Assembly: GCA_030053945.1 (NCBI GenBank)
Contig: JASGCW010000017.1
Span: 1 to 62,015, forward strand
DNA: 62,015 nt
Direction: 5' to 3'
DNA from: Limnohabitans sp.
GTDB lineage: Bacteria > Bacteroidota > Bacteroidia > Flavobacteriales > Flavobacteriaceae
This document shows, piece after piece, positions 52,434 to 62,015 of this stretch. Under the pieces are notes generated by a model. That model did no database searches and was not told the origin of the DNA. It saw only the letters and a program-made list of their open reading frames with translations. Made by a program: the position numbers and the translations under genes. How positions within the stretch are numbered: position 1 is the first letter of the stretch; the number at the start of each line of letters is the position of its first letter.

Positions 52434-55400
52434 ATGACAACAAATAGAAATAAAGATAAAAATACCATTAAACGATTCGATAAGATTTCGATTGGTTTAG
52501 CATCTCCAGAGTCAATCCTTGCTGAGTCTCGTGGTGAGGTTTTAAAACCGGAAACTATCAACTATAGAACACACAAACCAGAGCGTGATGGTCTTTTCTG
52601 TGAGCGTATTTTCGGTCCAGTAAAAGATTTTGAATGTGCTTGTGGTAAATACAAAAGAATCCGTTATAAAGGAATCGTTTGTGACCGTTGTGGTGTTGAA
52701 GTTACTGAGAAAAAAGTACGTCGTGACCGTGTAGGACATATCAATTTAGTAGTGCCTATCGCGCATATTTGGTATTTCCGTTCGTTACCTAACAAAATTG
52801 GTTATATTTTAGGTTTACCATCTAAGAAATTAGATATGATAATTTACTATGAGCGTTATGTAGTTATCCAAGCGGGTATTGCTAAAAATGCTGATGGTGA
52901 ATCATTACAAAAAATGGATTTCTTAACAGAAGAAGAATACTTGAATATTTCGGATTCTCTTCCTATGGAAAACCAATATCTAGATGATAATGATCCTAAT
53001 AAATTCATCGCTAAAATGGGTGCTGAATGTATTATGGATTTACTAGCTCGTGTTGACTTAGATTCATTGTCTTATGAATTACGTCACGCTGCTAATAATG
53101 AAACATCTAAACAAAGAAAAACTGAAGCTTTAAAACGTCTTCAAGTAGTAGAATCTTTCCGTGAAGCAAATGAAAACAGAGAGAATTTACCAGAGTGGAT
53201 GATTTTAAAAGTAATACCTGTTATTCCACCTGAATTACGTCCATTAGTACCGCTTGATGGTGGTCGATTCGCAACTTCAGATTTGAATGACTTATATCGT
53301 CGTGTAATTATCCGTAATAATCGTTTAAAACGATTAATGGAGATTAAAGCGCCTGAGGTAATCCTACGTAATGAAAAACGTATGTTACAAGAAGCGGTAG
53401 ATTCATTATTCGATAATACAAGAAAAGCTTCTGCGGTAAAAACAGAGTCAAATAGACCATTAAAATCATTATCAGATTCATTAAAAGGTAAACAAGGACG
53501 TTTCCGTCAAAACTTATTAGGAAAACGTGTTGATTATTCTGCTCGTTCGGTAATTGTCGTTGGACCTGAATTGAAAATGTATGAGTGTGGTTTGCCAAAA
53601 GATATGGCTGCTGAGCTTTACAAACCATTTGTTATACGTAAGTTAATCGAAAGAGGTATTGTAAAAACAGTTAAGTCGGCTAAGAAAATAATCGATAAAA
53701 AAGAGCCTGTAGTATGGGATATCCTAGAAAATGTAATCAAAGGACATCCAGTATTACTTAACCGTGCTCCTACGCTTCACCGTTTAGGTATTCAAGCATT
53801 CCAACCTAAGTTAATTGAAGGAAAAGCAATCCAGTTACACCCGTTAACGTGTACGGCATTCAACGCCGATTTCGACGGTGACCAGATGGCGGTTCACTTA
53901 CCTTTAGGTCCTGAAGCTATTCTTGAAGCGCAATTATTAATGTTAGCATCTCACAATATCTTGAACCCTGCTAATGGTGCACCTATTACGGTTCCATCTC
54001 AGGACATGGTTCTTGGATTGTATTATATGACAAAAGAGCGTTTATCTACTCCAGAACTTAAAATTTTAGGTGAAGGATTAACTTTCTATTCGGTTGAAGA
54101 AGTGCATATTGCATTAAATGAAGGTCGTTTAGAATTAAATGCTCGTGTTAAAATTAGAGCTAAAGACTTCAATGAAAATGGTGAATTAGTTTATAAAATT
54201 ATTCAAACGACTGCGGGTAGAGTATTATTTAATGAAGTAGTGCCTGAAGCAGCTGGTTATATCAATGAGGTCTTAACTAAAAAATCACTTCGTGATATTA
54301 TTGGAAAAATCCTTGCAGTAACAGATGTTCCTACAACGGCTGCTTTCCTTGATAATATGAAGGATATGGGATATAAATTCGCTTTCAAAGGAGGATTATC
54401 TTTCTCTTTAGGTGATATTCGTATTCCTGAGCAAAAAGAGCAATTAATTGCAGATGCTAGAGAGCAAGTTGAGTCTATCTCTATGAACTATAACATGGGT
54501 CTTATTACCAATAACGAACGTTACAACCAAGTTATTGATATTTGGACTTCTGCAAATGCTCAATTAACAGAGTTGGCAATGAAAAATATCCGTGAGGATC
54601 AACAAGGATTCAACTCGGTATATATGATGCTTGATTCTGGAGCCCGTGGTTCGAAAGAGCAGATTCGTCAGTTAACTGGTATGCGTGGTTTGATGGCTAA
54701 GCCTAAAAAATCAACTGCTGGTGGTGGTGAAATTATTGAGAACCCCATTTTATCTAACTTTAAAGAAGGTCTTTCTATCTTAGAATACTTCATCTCTACG
54801 CACGGTGCTCGTAAAGGTCTTGCGGATACGGCTCTTAAAACTGCCGATGCAGGATATTTAACTCGTCGTTTGCATGATGTTGCTCAAGATGTTATCGTAA
54901 ATCAAGTAGATTGTGGTACTTTAAGAGGTGTAGAAGTAACCGCTTTAAAGAAAAATGAAGAAATTGTTGAAGGTTTAGGAGAAAGAATCTTAGGACGTGT
55001 GGCGTTACAAGATGTTATTAATCCTTTAACTTCAGAAGTTATAGTAGCAGCTGGTCAGCATATTACTGAAGCTATAGTGAGAGAAATTGAAGCTTCTCCA
55101 TTAGAAAGAGTTGAAGTACGTTCTCCGCTTACTTGTGAAGCAGAAAAAGGTATCTGTGCTAAATGTTACGGTCGTAACCTTGCAACAGGTAAGATGACTC
55201 AAAAGGGTGAAGCAGTTGGTGTTATTGCAGCACAATCAATTGGAGAGCCAGGTACACAGTTAACACTTCGTACATTCCACGTTGGAGGGGTTGCTGGAGG
55301 TATTTCTGAGGAGTCAAGTATTGTTGCTAAATTCCCTGGACGTTTAGAAATCGAAGATTTAAAAACAGTTAAAGGAGAAGATAATGAAGGTAACATTGTT

Positions 55401-56738
55401 GATATCGTTATTTCTCGTTCTACAGAATTGAAATTAATAGATGTTAAAACAGGTATTTTATTAAGTACTCATAATATTCCTTATGGTTCAAGTATCTTTG
55501 TTAATGACGGTGATATTATTGAGAAAGGTGCTGATATCTGTAAATGGGATCCATATAATGGTGTAATTATTTCAGAATTTACTGGTAAAGTTGGATACGA
55601 AGATTTAGAGCAAGGTCAATCGTTTATGGTTGAAATTGATGAGCAAACAGGTTTCCAAGAAAAAGTTATTGCTGAAGGTAGAAATAAAAAATTAATTCCA
55701 ACTTTACATATCTATGGTAAAGATGGAGAGTTAATTAGATCTTATAACTTACCTGTAGGTGCTCACCTTATGGTCGAAGATGGAGAGAAAATTAAAGCAG
55801 GTAAAATTTTAGTAAAAATCCCACGTCGTTCTTCTAAAGCAGGCGATATCACAGGAGGTTTGCCAAGAATTACAGAGTTGTTAGAAGCTCGTAATCCGTC
55901 TAATCCTGCTGTAGTTTCTGAAATTGATGGAGTTGTTTCTTTCGGTAAAATCAAGAGAGGTAACCGTGAAATCGTAATTGAGTCTAAATTTGGTGAAATT
56001 AAGAAATACTTAGTTAAATTATCAAACCAAATTCTAGTTCAAGAGAATGACTTCGTTAGAGCTGGTATGCCTTTATCAGATGGAGCGATTACTCCAGAAG
56101 ATATTTTAAGAATTCAAGGACCATCTGCTGTTCAACAGTACTTGGTAAATGAAATTCAAGAGGTGTACCGTTTGCAAGGGGTAAAAATCAATGATAAGCA
56201 CTTTGAGGTTGTAATTCGTCAAATGATGCGTAAAGTTCAGGTTCAAGACCCTGGAGATACTTTATTCCTTGAAGAACAATTGATTCATACTAAAGATTTT
56301 ATTACTGAAAACGATAAGTTATACGGAATGAAAGTAGTAGAAGATGCTGGTGATTCAAATAACTTGAAACCAGGTCAGATTATTACAGCACGTCAATTGA
56401 GAGATGAGAATTCTATTTTGAAACGTGAAGATAGAAACTTAGTAGTTGCTCGTGATGTTATCACTGCTACAGCTACGCCAATACTTCAAGGTATTACAAG
56501 AGCGTCGTTACAAACTAAGTCATTCATTTCTGCGGCATCGTTCCAGGAAACTACTAAAGTGTTAAATGAAGCAGCTGTAGCTGGTAAAATAGATACTTTA
56601 GAAGGTCTTAAAGAAAATGTAATTGTTGGTCATAGAATCCCTGCTGGTACAGGTATGAGAGACTATGATAATACAATTGTAGGTTCTAAAGAAGAGTATG
56701 ATGAATTAATGATTACTAAAGAAGAATATAATTATTAG
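52434..56738 (+). CDS. rpoC: RNA polymerase beta' subunit
   Basis: The 1434-residue protein shows the zinc-binding [26 protein letters not shown] region in two pieces, the active-site [14 protein letters not shown] with three catalytic Asp, [19 protein letters not shown], and the trigger-loop region [20 protein letters not shown]. Length is typical of Bacteroidota. It is followed by a terminator. Confidence 0.97.
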   Translation: MTTNRNKDKNTIKRFDKISIGLASPESILAESRGEVLKPETINYRTHKPERDGLFCERIFGPVKDFECACGKYKRIRYKGIVCDRCGVEVTEKKVRRDRVGHINLVVPIAHIWYFRSLPNKIGYILGLPSKKLDMIIYYERYVVIQAGIAKNADGESLQKMDFLTEEEYLNISDSLPMENQYLDDNDPNKFIAKMGAECIMDLLARVDLDSLSYELRHAANNETSKQRKTEALKRLQVVESFREANENRENLPEWMILKVIPVIPPELRPLVPLDGGRFATSDLNDLYRRVIIRNNRLKRLMEIKAPEVILRNEKRMLQEAVDSLFDNTRKASAVKTESNRPLKSLSDSLKGKQGRFRQNLLGKRVDYSARSVIVVGPELKMYECGLPKDMAAELYKPFVIRKLIERGIVKTVKSAKKIIDKKEPVVWDILENVIKGHPVLLNRAPTLHRLGIQAFQPKLIEGKAIQLHPLTCTAFNADFDGDQMAVHLPLGPEAILEAQLLMLASHNILNPANGAPITVPSQDMVLGLYYMTKERLSTPELKILGEGLTFYSVEEVHIALNEGRLELNARVKIRAKDFNENGELVYKIIQTTAGRVLFNEVVPEAAGYINEVLTKKSLRDIIGKILAVTDVPTTAAFLDNMKDMGYKFAFKGGLSFSLGDIRIPEQKEQLIADAREQVESISMNYNMGLITNNERYNQVIDIWTSANAQLTELAMKNIREDQQGFNSVYMMLDSGARGSKEQIRQLTGMRGLMAKPKKSTAGGGEIIENPILSNFKEGLSILEYFISTHGARKGLADTALKTADAGYLTRRLHDVAQDVIVNQVDCGTLRGVEVTALKKNEEIVEGLGERILGRVALQDVINPLTSEVIVAAGQHITEAIVREIEASPLERVEVRSPLTCEAEKGICAKCYGRNLATGKMTQKGEAVGVIAAQSIGEPGTQLTLRTFHVGGVAGGISEESSIVAKFPGRLEIEDLKTVKGEDNEGNIVDIVISRSTELKLIDVKTGILLSTHNIPYGSSIFVNDGDIIEKGADICKWDPYNGVIISEFTGKVGYEDLEQGQSFMVEIDEQTGFQEKVIAEGRNKKLIPTLHIYGKDGELIRSYNLPVGAHLMVEDGEKIKAGKILVKIPRRSSKAGDITGGLPRITELLEARNPSNPAVVSEIDGVVSFGKIKRGNREIVIESKFGEIKKYLVKLSNQILVQENDFVRAGMPLSDGAITPEDILRIQGPSAVQQYLVNEIQEVYRLQGVKINDKHFEVVIRQMMRKVQVQDPGDTLFLEEQLIHTKDFITENDKLYGMKVVEDAGDSNNLKPGQIITARQLRDENSILKREDRNLVVARDVITATATPILQGITRASLQTKSFISAASFQETTKVLNEAAVAGKIDTLEGLKENVIVGHRIPAGTGMRDYDNTIVGSKEEYDELMITKEEYNY

Positions 56739-56761
56739 TAATTAGTTTCTCTTAGCCATAT

Positions 56762-56791
56762 AAAATCCTAGTAGCTTGCTATTAGGATTTT
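56762..56791 (+). terminator. Terminator of rpoC
   Basis: AAAATCCTAGTAG (56762-56774) pairs with 56779-56791 and T follows. Confidence 0.9.
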
Positions 56792-56826
56792 TTTAATTAT
56801 AATTGTTGAATTTAAGATAAGAAAAT

Positions 56827-57141
56827 ATGAACAACCAGAATCCACAACAAGAAGGTCAAATAAATATCGAATTAGATGAAGCTATAGCTGATGGAATTTA
56901 TTCGAATCTAGCAATAATAAATCATTCTACTACTGAGTTCGTAGTTGATTTTGTTAATTTAATGCCAGGAGTGCCTAAAGCAAAAGTTAAATCAAGAATT
57001 ATTTTAACACCACAGCACGCAAAACGTCTAGTACAAGCATTAGCAGAAAATATTCATAGGTTTGAAGCAATGCATGGCGAAATTACTGAAGGAGAACAGC
57101 CTCAAATTCCATTGAATTTTGGTCCAACGGGACAAGCTTAA
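56827..57141 (+). CDS. DUF3467 domain protein
   Basis: The 104-residue protein matches DUF3467: INIELDEAIADGIYSNLAII, STTEFVVDFVNLMPGVPKAK, VKSRIILTPQHAKRLVQALA. It is a small cytoplasmic protein of unknown function conserved beside rpoC in Bacteroidota. A short poly-hydrophilic start (NNQNPQQEG) precedes the domain. It has its own terminator. Confidence 0.93.
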   Translation: MNNQNPQQEGQINIELDEAIADGIYSNLAIINHSTTEFVVDFVNLMPGVPKAKVKSRIILTPQHAKRLVQALAENIHRFEAMHGEITEGEQPQIPLNFGPTGQA

Positions 57142-57163
57142 TATTGTTTTTTAAAGGTTTTTT

Positions 57164-57196
57164 TAAGAGTGTTGAATCTTTGATTTAACACTCTTA
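57164..57196 (+). terminator. Terminator of the DUF3467 gene
   Basis: A 15-bp stem (57164-57178 with 57182-57196, one G-T pair), 3-nt loop, with T tracts on both sides. Confidence 0.92.
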
Positions 57197-57308
57197 TTTT
57201 TTTATTTACAGTCTTTTATGATGAAATTGTAAGCTGAATTTTTACTCATTATTGTTTTTTGTGTCTATAAAAATGGTAAATTAGTAGTTATAAACAAAAA
57301 ACAAATCG

Positions 57309-60300
57309 ATGAAGAAAAATTACATTCAAAATTTTAGATTGAATGGAGTGCGCTTATTTGCTCTATTCTTATTTTTTCTGTTATCTAATAACAGTATTGC
57401 ACAAGTAGATGTCACGGCTACAGGAGGTACTCCCACAGCTTCATATACGACACTAAAAGGAGCCTTTGATGCCATTAATGCAGGGACACATACTTCTGTA
57501 ATTACTATTTTGTTAACAGGTGATACAACTGAAACCGCAAGTGTTGTTTTAAATGCTTCGGGTTCTGGAAGTGCAAGTTATACTTCAATTACAGTTTTAC
57601 CTAGTGGTGGAGCAATAAGAACAATATCTGGAGCAATTGCTGCAGGTTCACCATTGATTGATTTTAATGGTGCTGATAATGTAACTTTTGATGGCCTCAA
57701 TACGGGATCTAATGCTTTGGTTATTTCTAACACGACGGCTTCAAATACTTCTGGAACAGCTACAATTCGCTTTGTCGGTGGTGCAACTAGTAATGTTATT
57801 ACCAATTGTTCGGTTTTGGGTGCGGCTAATATGTCGGTTACCACAAATGGAGGAACAATTTTCTTTTCTACAGATTCTTTAACTGCAAACGGAAATGATA
57901 ATAATACTATTTCTAACTGTAATTTAGGTCCTGTAGGTACAAACTTGCCTACAAAAGCAATCTATTCTAACGGGACAACTACTACAACAGCTATAGGTAA
58001 TAGTGGAAATACTGTTACTAATAATAATATTTTCGATTTTTTTGGTGCTGCTGTAACTAGTTCTGGAATATCATTACAAGGAGGTACTAATACTTGGACA
58101 ATTACAAATAATAAATTTTATCAAACTGCTACTAGAACTTGGACAACTGGGGCTACACACAGACCAATTGAAATTATTAGCAGTACAGCCACAAGTGGTA
58201 ATCAGGGACATACGGTAACTGGAAATATTATTGGTTATGCTTCTAATACTCAAACAGGAGTTTATACATTAACAGGGAGCACAGGAAAGTTTCAAGGTAT
58301 TTACTTTAGCGGTATTTCAACAGCTACCATTTCAAATGTAAATAATAATACTATTGCTTCAATTAGTTTAACAGGAGTTACTTCTTCAGGAACTAGTACT
58401 TCTTCTCCTTTAATTGGTATATTAATTGCAAACGGTCTTGCTAATACTAATAATAACACGATAGGAAGTCAAAATACAAATGGATCACTTGTGTTTAGCA
58501 CTAATAGTACTACGTCTACAGATGTGATTGGAATTTATAATTTCTCAGTTGATGATTGGACAGCTAATAACAATACTATAGGAGGATTAAGTGTGACTAA
58601 TGCGGCTGCATCAGGTACTTTTGTTATTTATGGATTGCGTGCTAATACTTCAACAACAAAGGTCTTTAATGGTAGCCAAAATACTGTGGGTGGTACTGTT
58701 TCTAATTCGATTCAATTAACTGCAACAGGAGTTTCTTCACAGGTTATAGGTATTCATTCAAGTAATGCAGGTTTAAATCTTACTTCAAACACTATTCGTA
58801 ATTTAACTAATAATATTGGTACAGGAACAACAACTGCAGCTTCATTAATTGGTATAAATGCCACAACGACTACACCTAATCATACTGTTTCCCAAAATAG
58901 TATTTATAATTTAAGAAATACAAATACTACTGCAGCGTCTGTCGTTACAGGAATTCAATTTACAGGTAGTACAGCAAATGTGATTCAAAGAAATTTAATT
59001 TATGATTTGTTTGCTGATACAAATAGTGCAACGGCCGAAATAAACGGTATTAGAATTGCAGGAGGAACAACAGTTTATAGAAATAATATGATAAGGATTG
59101 GTAATGGTGTTTCTAATGCAATTATAGTAAGTGGTATTAATGAAGCATTAGGAACAAATACAATATATCATAATAGTATTTACATTGATGGCGCTCCTAC
59201 TGCTGGTACTGCGAATTCGTATGCATTTAATGGGCAACAAACTGTTAATGTGAGAAGTTTTAGAAATAATATATTTTTTAATGCAAGAAATAATGCTGGA
59301 GCAACAGGTAAAAATTATGCGGTTAGAGTTGGTGGGACTGGTGTAAATCCTACTGGATTAACAATTAATAATAATATCTATTTTGCTAATGGAACTGGAG
59401 CTGTTTTTGGTTCTTATGCTAGTGCCGATGTAGCCGATTTGAATGCTTGGAAAGTTGCCGTTGGTCAAGATGCTAATAGTTTTTATGTAGATCCACAATA
59501 TAATAACCCAACAGCAGCTATGCCAGATTTGCATTTACATCCTACAAATGCTACGGTAGCCGAAGGTAATGGAGTTGATTTAGGAGTTACAGATGATTTT
59601 GATGGCGAAACTCGCAGTGGTTTAACACCTGTTGATATAGGGGCTGATGCTGGTAATTATGTGGGAACCGATTTAGCTGGTCCAGGTATAACTTATACAA
59701 CGTTACCTCTTACTTGTATTACATCAGATAGAGTTTTATCAGGAGTGGTTATAACTGATGTTACTGGTGTTCCTACTACAGGTGCTTTACAACCAAGAAT
59801 CTATTATAGAAAAAATGCAGGTACTTGGTTTTCATCTCAAGGCACTTTAGCATCTGGTACAGCTACAAATGGAAATTGGGATTTTACCATCATAGCTGCA
59901 GATATGGGAGGTTTGACTGCTGGTGATAGTGTTCAATATTATGTAATTGCTCAAGATGTTGTAGTAACTCCTAATTTCTCGTCTAATCCTTCTGGAGTTG
60001 TGGCTACCGATGTAAATACTGTTACTACACATCCTACTACTCCTAATTCGTATAATATAGGTGGATCTTTAAGCGGAACGTATACCGTAGGAGCATCTGG
60101 TAATTATACTACCTTGACGGCTGCCGTTAATGCTTATAACGCATCGTGTTTGTCTGGAGCCGTAACTTTTAGTTTGATTGATACTACGTATCCTACTGAA
60201 ACTTTCCCAATTGTAATTAATGCAAATTCTTATGCAAACAGCACTAATACTTTAACCATAAAGCCAACTTTAGCAGGAACAACAATTAGTGGTTCATCAG

Positions 60301-61883
60301 CTAGTTCAATATTAAATATCAATGGTGCAGATTATGTGATTATAGATGGAAGTATTGGTACTACTGTAAATTCAATATGTCCTCCTTCTGCAGCCTCACG
60401 TGATTTAACAATCTCAAATACAAATACAGGAACAACTTCTGCTGTAGTTTGGTTAAATTCAACTGCATCCTTAGATGCTGCTACAAATAATACGGTTAAA
60501 AATTGTATTATTACAGGTAACGCTCCTACAACAACGTTAATAGGTATTGGAGCCGGTGGAGCTACAATAGGTAATGCAGGAACTTCAAATAATAATATCA
60601 GTTTTATCAATAATGATATTCGAGCTTGTCAAGTTGGAATATATGCTGCTGGAGTTAATGCAACTACAAAAAATCAAAATTTTACTGCTAATCAAAATAC
60701 GATCAATTCCTCAGGAACTTCATCTGTAGGATTAACGGGTATATACTGTGGTTTTACAAATAATATCACTATTTCTGGCAATAATGTAGGTAACATCGTA
60801 AATACAGCCTCGCAAGATGTAGTAGGGATTAACGTAGGTTTTGCTGGAAATTCTGGTTTTTCGACTACGTTAACAGGTCTTGCTGATGGTGTAAGCAATG
60901 TAACTTTAACTAATAATACAGTTGGAGTGGTGACTAATAATCAAACATTTTCAGCGGTAGGTATTGGTTTAGGAAATTGTATTTCAGGAACTAATTTAAT
61001 TGCTAATAATATGGTTTCTGGTGTGGCCTCAAATTGTACTTCTCCTGATTTAAACGCAGGTATTGTTTTAGGTGGAGGGACAGGTTCTACTACAAATGTT
61101 TATCACAATACCGTGGTTATGCAAGGAACAATTCCTGGTACAACAGCAGCTACACAAGCTTCTGTTTGTTTTGCCGTAACAGCAACGACACCACCAACAT
61201 TAGATTTAAAAAATAATATTTTTGTAAATACACAAGTGGGTAATACTGGTGCAACAACTAAATTTGAAGCTGTAGGGTTAGGTTATACTTCAACCACTGG
61301 TAATTATGCAGGATTGACCTCAAATAATAATTTATTATATGCGGCGGGTGCAGGTCCAGGTACTTATATGGTTGGAATCACAAACGGATTAACAGCGGGT
61401 ACGGCTCAAACTACGTTGTCTAATTGGCAAACAGAAACAGGTAGAGATGCAGCATCGTTAAGCTCAAGTCCTGTATTTGTTTCAAGTACAGATTTGCATT
61501 TGGTTGATACTGATCCCGCAAATACTAATCTTGCGACAGGTGGTGCAGCTACTTCAGTAACAACTGATTTTGATTGTGCAGCAAGAAATGGAAGTACACC
61601 ATCTATAGGGGCAGATGAAATTGTATTTTTGTCAACTTCTAATTTTGCAACTTTAGAGGGGCTTAAAGCTTATCCTAATCCAACAACTGAGATCTTAAAT
61701 ATTGAATATACATCAGATTTAAATTCGGTTACTGTATTTAATATGTTAGGCCAACAAGTTGTTTTCAAAAAAGTAAATGGAACTTCAATTCAAATTGATT
61801 TGTCTGGCTTAAATTCAGGAGCATATCTAGTTAAAATTGATGCAGATACTACTTCTAAAACTTTAAAAGTAGTGAAAAGATAG
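57309..61883 (+). CDS. Large beta-helix T9SS cargo protein
   Basis: The 1524-residue protein has a signal peptide (to SNNSIAQ). It is rich in Thr, Ser, Asn, Gly and Ala, with many short Asn-rich steps (TNNNIFDFFG, SNVNNNTIASISLTG, NNNTIGGLSVTNAA) typical of right-handed parallel beta helices. Two similar modules, each opening with a YTTL...A(F/V)NA unit, begin near residues 33 and 920. Between them lies a beta-sandwich region (about 795-915). The end (LEGLKAYPNPTTEILNIEYT, FNMLGQQVVFKK, GAYLVKIDADTTSKTLKVVK) is a type A sorting domain. It should be a surface or released adhesin-like or polysaccharide-binding protein; no catalytic site is evident. Confidence 0.85.
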   Translation: MKKNYIQNFRLNGVRLFALFLFFLLSNNSIAQVDVTATGGTPTASYTTLKGAFDAINAGTHTSVITILLTGDTTETASVVLNASGSGSASYTSITVLPSGGAIRTISGAIAAGSPLIDFNGADNVTFDGLNTGSNALVISNTTASNTSGTATIRFVGGATSNVITNCSVLGAANMSVTTNGGTIFFSTDSLTANGNDNNTISNCNLGPVGTNLPTKAIYSNGTTTTTAIGNSGNTVTNNNIFDFFGAAVTSSGISLQGGTNTWTITNNKFYQTATRTWTTGATHRPIEIISSTATSGNQGHTVTGNIIGYASNTQTGVYTLTGSTGKFQGIYFSGISTATISNVNNNTIASISLTGVTSSGTSTSSPLIGILIANGLANTNNNTIGSQNTNGSLVFSTNSTTSTDVIGIYNFSVDDWTANNNTIGGLSVTNAAASGTFVIYGLRANTSTTKVFNGSQNTVGGTVSNSIQLTATGVSSQVIGIHSSNAGLNLTSNTIRNLTNNIGTGTTTAASLIGINATTTTPNHTVSQNSIYNLRNTNTTAASVVTGIQFTGSTANVIQRNLIYDLFADTNSATAEINGIRIAGGTTVYRNNMIRIGNGVSNAIIVSGINEALGTNTIYHNSIYIDGAPTAGTANSYAFNGQQTVNVRSFRNNIFFNARNNAGATGKNYAVRVGGTGVNPTGLTINNNIYFANGTGAVFGSYASADVADLNAWKVAVGQDANSFYVDPQYNNPTAAMPDLHLHPTNATVAEGNGVDLGVTDDFDGETRSGLTPVDIGADAGNYVGTDLAGPGITYTTLPLTCITSDRVLSGVVITDVTGVPTTGALQPRIYYRKNAGTWFSSQGTLASGTATNGNWDFTIIAADMGGLTAGDSVQYYVIAQDVVVTPNFSSNPSGVVATDVNTVTTHPTTPNSYNIGGSLSGTYTVGASGNYTTLTAAVNAYNASCLSGAVTFSLIDTTYPTETFPIVINANSYANSTNTLTIKPTLAGTTISGSSASSILNINGADYVIIDGSIGTTVNSICPPSAASRDLTISNTNTGTTSAVVWLNSTASLDAATNNTVKNCIITGNAPTTTLIGIGAGGATIGNAGTSNNNISFINNDIRACQVGIYAAGVNATTKNQNFTANQNTINSSGTSSVGLTGIYCGFTNNITISGNNVGNIVNTASQDVVGINVGFAGNSGFSTTLTGLADGVSNVTLTNNTVGVVTNNQTFSAVGIGLGNCISGTNLIANNMVSGVASNCTSPDLNAGIVLGGGTGSTTNVYHNTVVMQGTIPGTTAATQASVCFAVTATTPPTLDLKNNIFVNTQVGNTGATTKFEAVGLGYTSTTGNYAGLTSNNNLLYAAGAGPGTYMVGITNGLTAGTAQTTLSNWQTETGRDAASLSSSPVFVSSTDLHLVDTDPANTNLATGGAATSVTTDFDCAARNGSTPSIGADEIVFLSTSNFATLEGLKAYPNPTTEILNIEYTSDLNSVTVFNMLGQQVVFKKVNGTSIQIDLSGLNSGAYLVKIDADTTSKTLKVVKR

Positions 61884-61906
61884 TTCTTATTTCAATATTA
61901 ATAAAT

Positions 61907-61935
61907 AACAAAGCGACCAAATTGGTCGCTTTGTT
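61907..61935 (+). terminator. Terminator of the beta-helix gene
   Basis: AACAAAGCGACCAA (61907-61920) pairs with 61922-61935, giving a nearly perfect palindrome with A/T-rich flanks. Confidence 0.85.
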
Positions 61936-61937
61936 AT

Positions 61938-61969
61938 TCTAATTTCTGAATTCTAACTTCTAAGGCTCA
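61938..61969. repeat. Second copy of the AT-rich dispersed word
   Basis: This stretch matches 43869-43900 with only a few changes (TTCTAATTTCT, then A/G, then AATTCTAACTTCT). The remaining 46 bases to the window edge hold nothing I can assign. Confidence 0.5.
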
Positions 61970-62015
61970 TTCATAATTAAATAAAACCTTGTATATCAGC
62001 AAAATATAGATTATA

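Noticed and set aside
1..62015. CRISPR arrays, toxin-antitoxin or defence genes
   Set aside because: No regularly spaced repeats and no gene with restriction, CBASS, retron, Abi or toxin features was found on either strand.

Overview
The window looks like a chromosomal segment of a Flavobacterium-like member of the Bacteroidota. It is AT-rich. Genes are almost all without Shine-Dalgarno sequences, and several are preceded by the TAnnTTTG -7 promoter element of that phylum. It encodes four proteins with type IX secretion (T9SS) type A C-terminal sorting domains, a SusC/SusD pair, and flavobacterial families such as DUF2851, DUF3467, DUF4136 and DUF5522. I see no rRNA, CRISPR array, prophage or complete insertion sequence.

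Layout. 1-4305: partial AsmA-like gene, DUF4136 lipoprotein, urocanate hydratase (hutU), DUF5522 protein and a small HExxH membrane protein. 4302-13726: three large secreted proteins (4302-8774, 9474-11585 and 11816-13726), two of them T9SS cargo. A 298-bp MITE-like element with an 8-bp target duplication sits between the first two. 13780-16859: a PLP enzyme, a LysM glucosaminidase lipoprotein and hemL. 16915-17772: two small exported proteins. 17903-22142: a probable metal-uptake cluster (Cys-containing small protein, TonB-dependent receptor, PepSY membrane protein). 22290-27891: T9SS-exported GH19 chitinase, lysS, a lipoprotein, lipB and rnhB. 28091-34687: a SusC/SusD operon with two extra lipoproteins and no enzyme. 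34775-41862: porin, cystathionine beta-synthase-like enzyme, DUF2851, PspC-like protein, HhH protein and acyl-CoA dehydrogenase.

41993-57141 is the translation/transcription core: rpsU, a Xer recombinase, hpf, tRNA-Thr(UGU), tRNA-Tyr, tRNA-Thr(GGU), tuf, tRNA-Trp, secE, nusG, rplK, rplA, rplJ, rplL, rpoB, rpoC and a DUF3467 protein. The window closes with a 1524-residue beta-helix T9SS cargo protein (57309-61883).

The observations most worth a second look are: the MITE-like element at 9070-9367; an intrinsic terminator embedded in the coding sequence of the small HExxH gene; the strong Shine-Dalgarno found only on rpsU; the absence of tRNA-Gly from an otherwise conserved tRNA-tuf cluster; a diverged intergenic duplication whose hairpin is preserved with different bases; and the enzyme-less SusCD locus and the metal-uptake cluster. 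I did not find a wholly new defence or mobile system.
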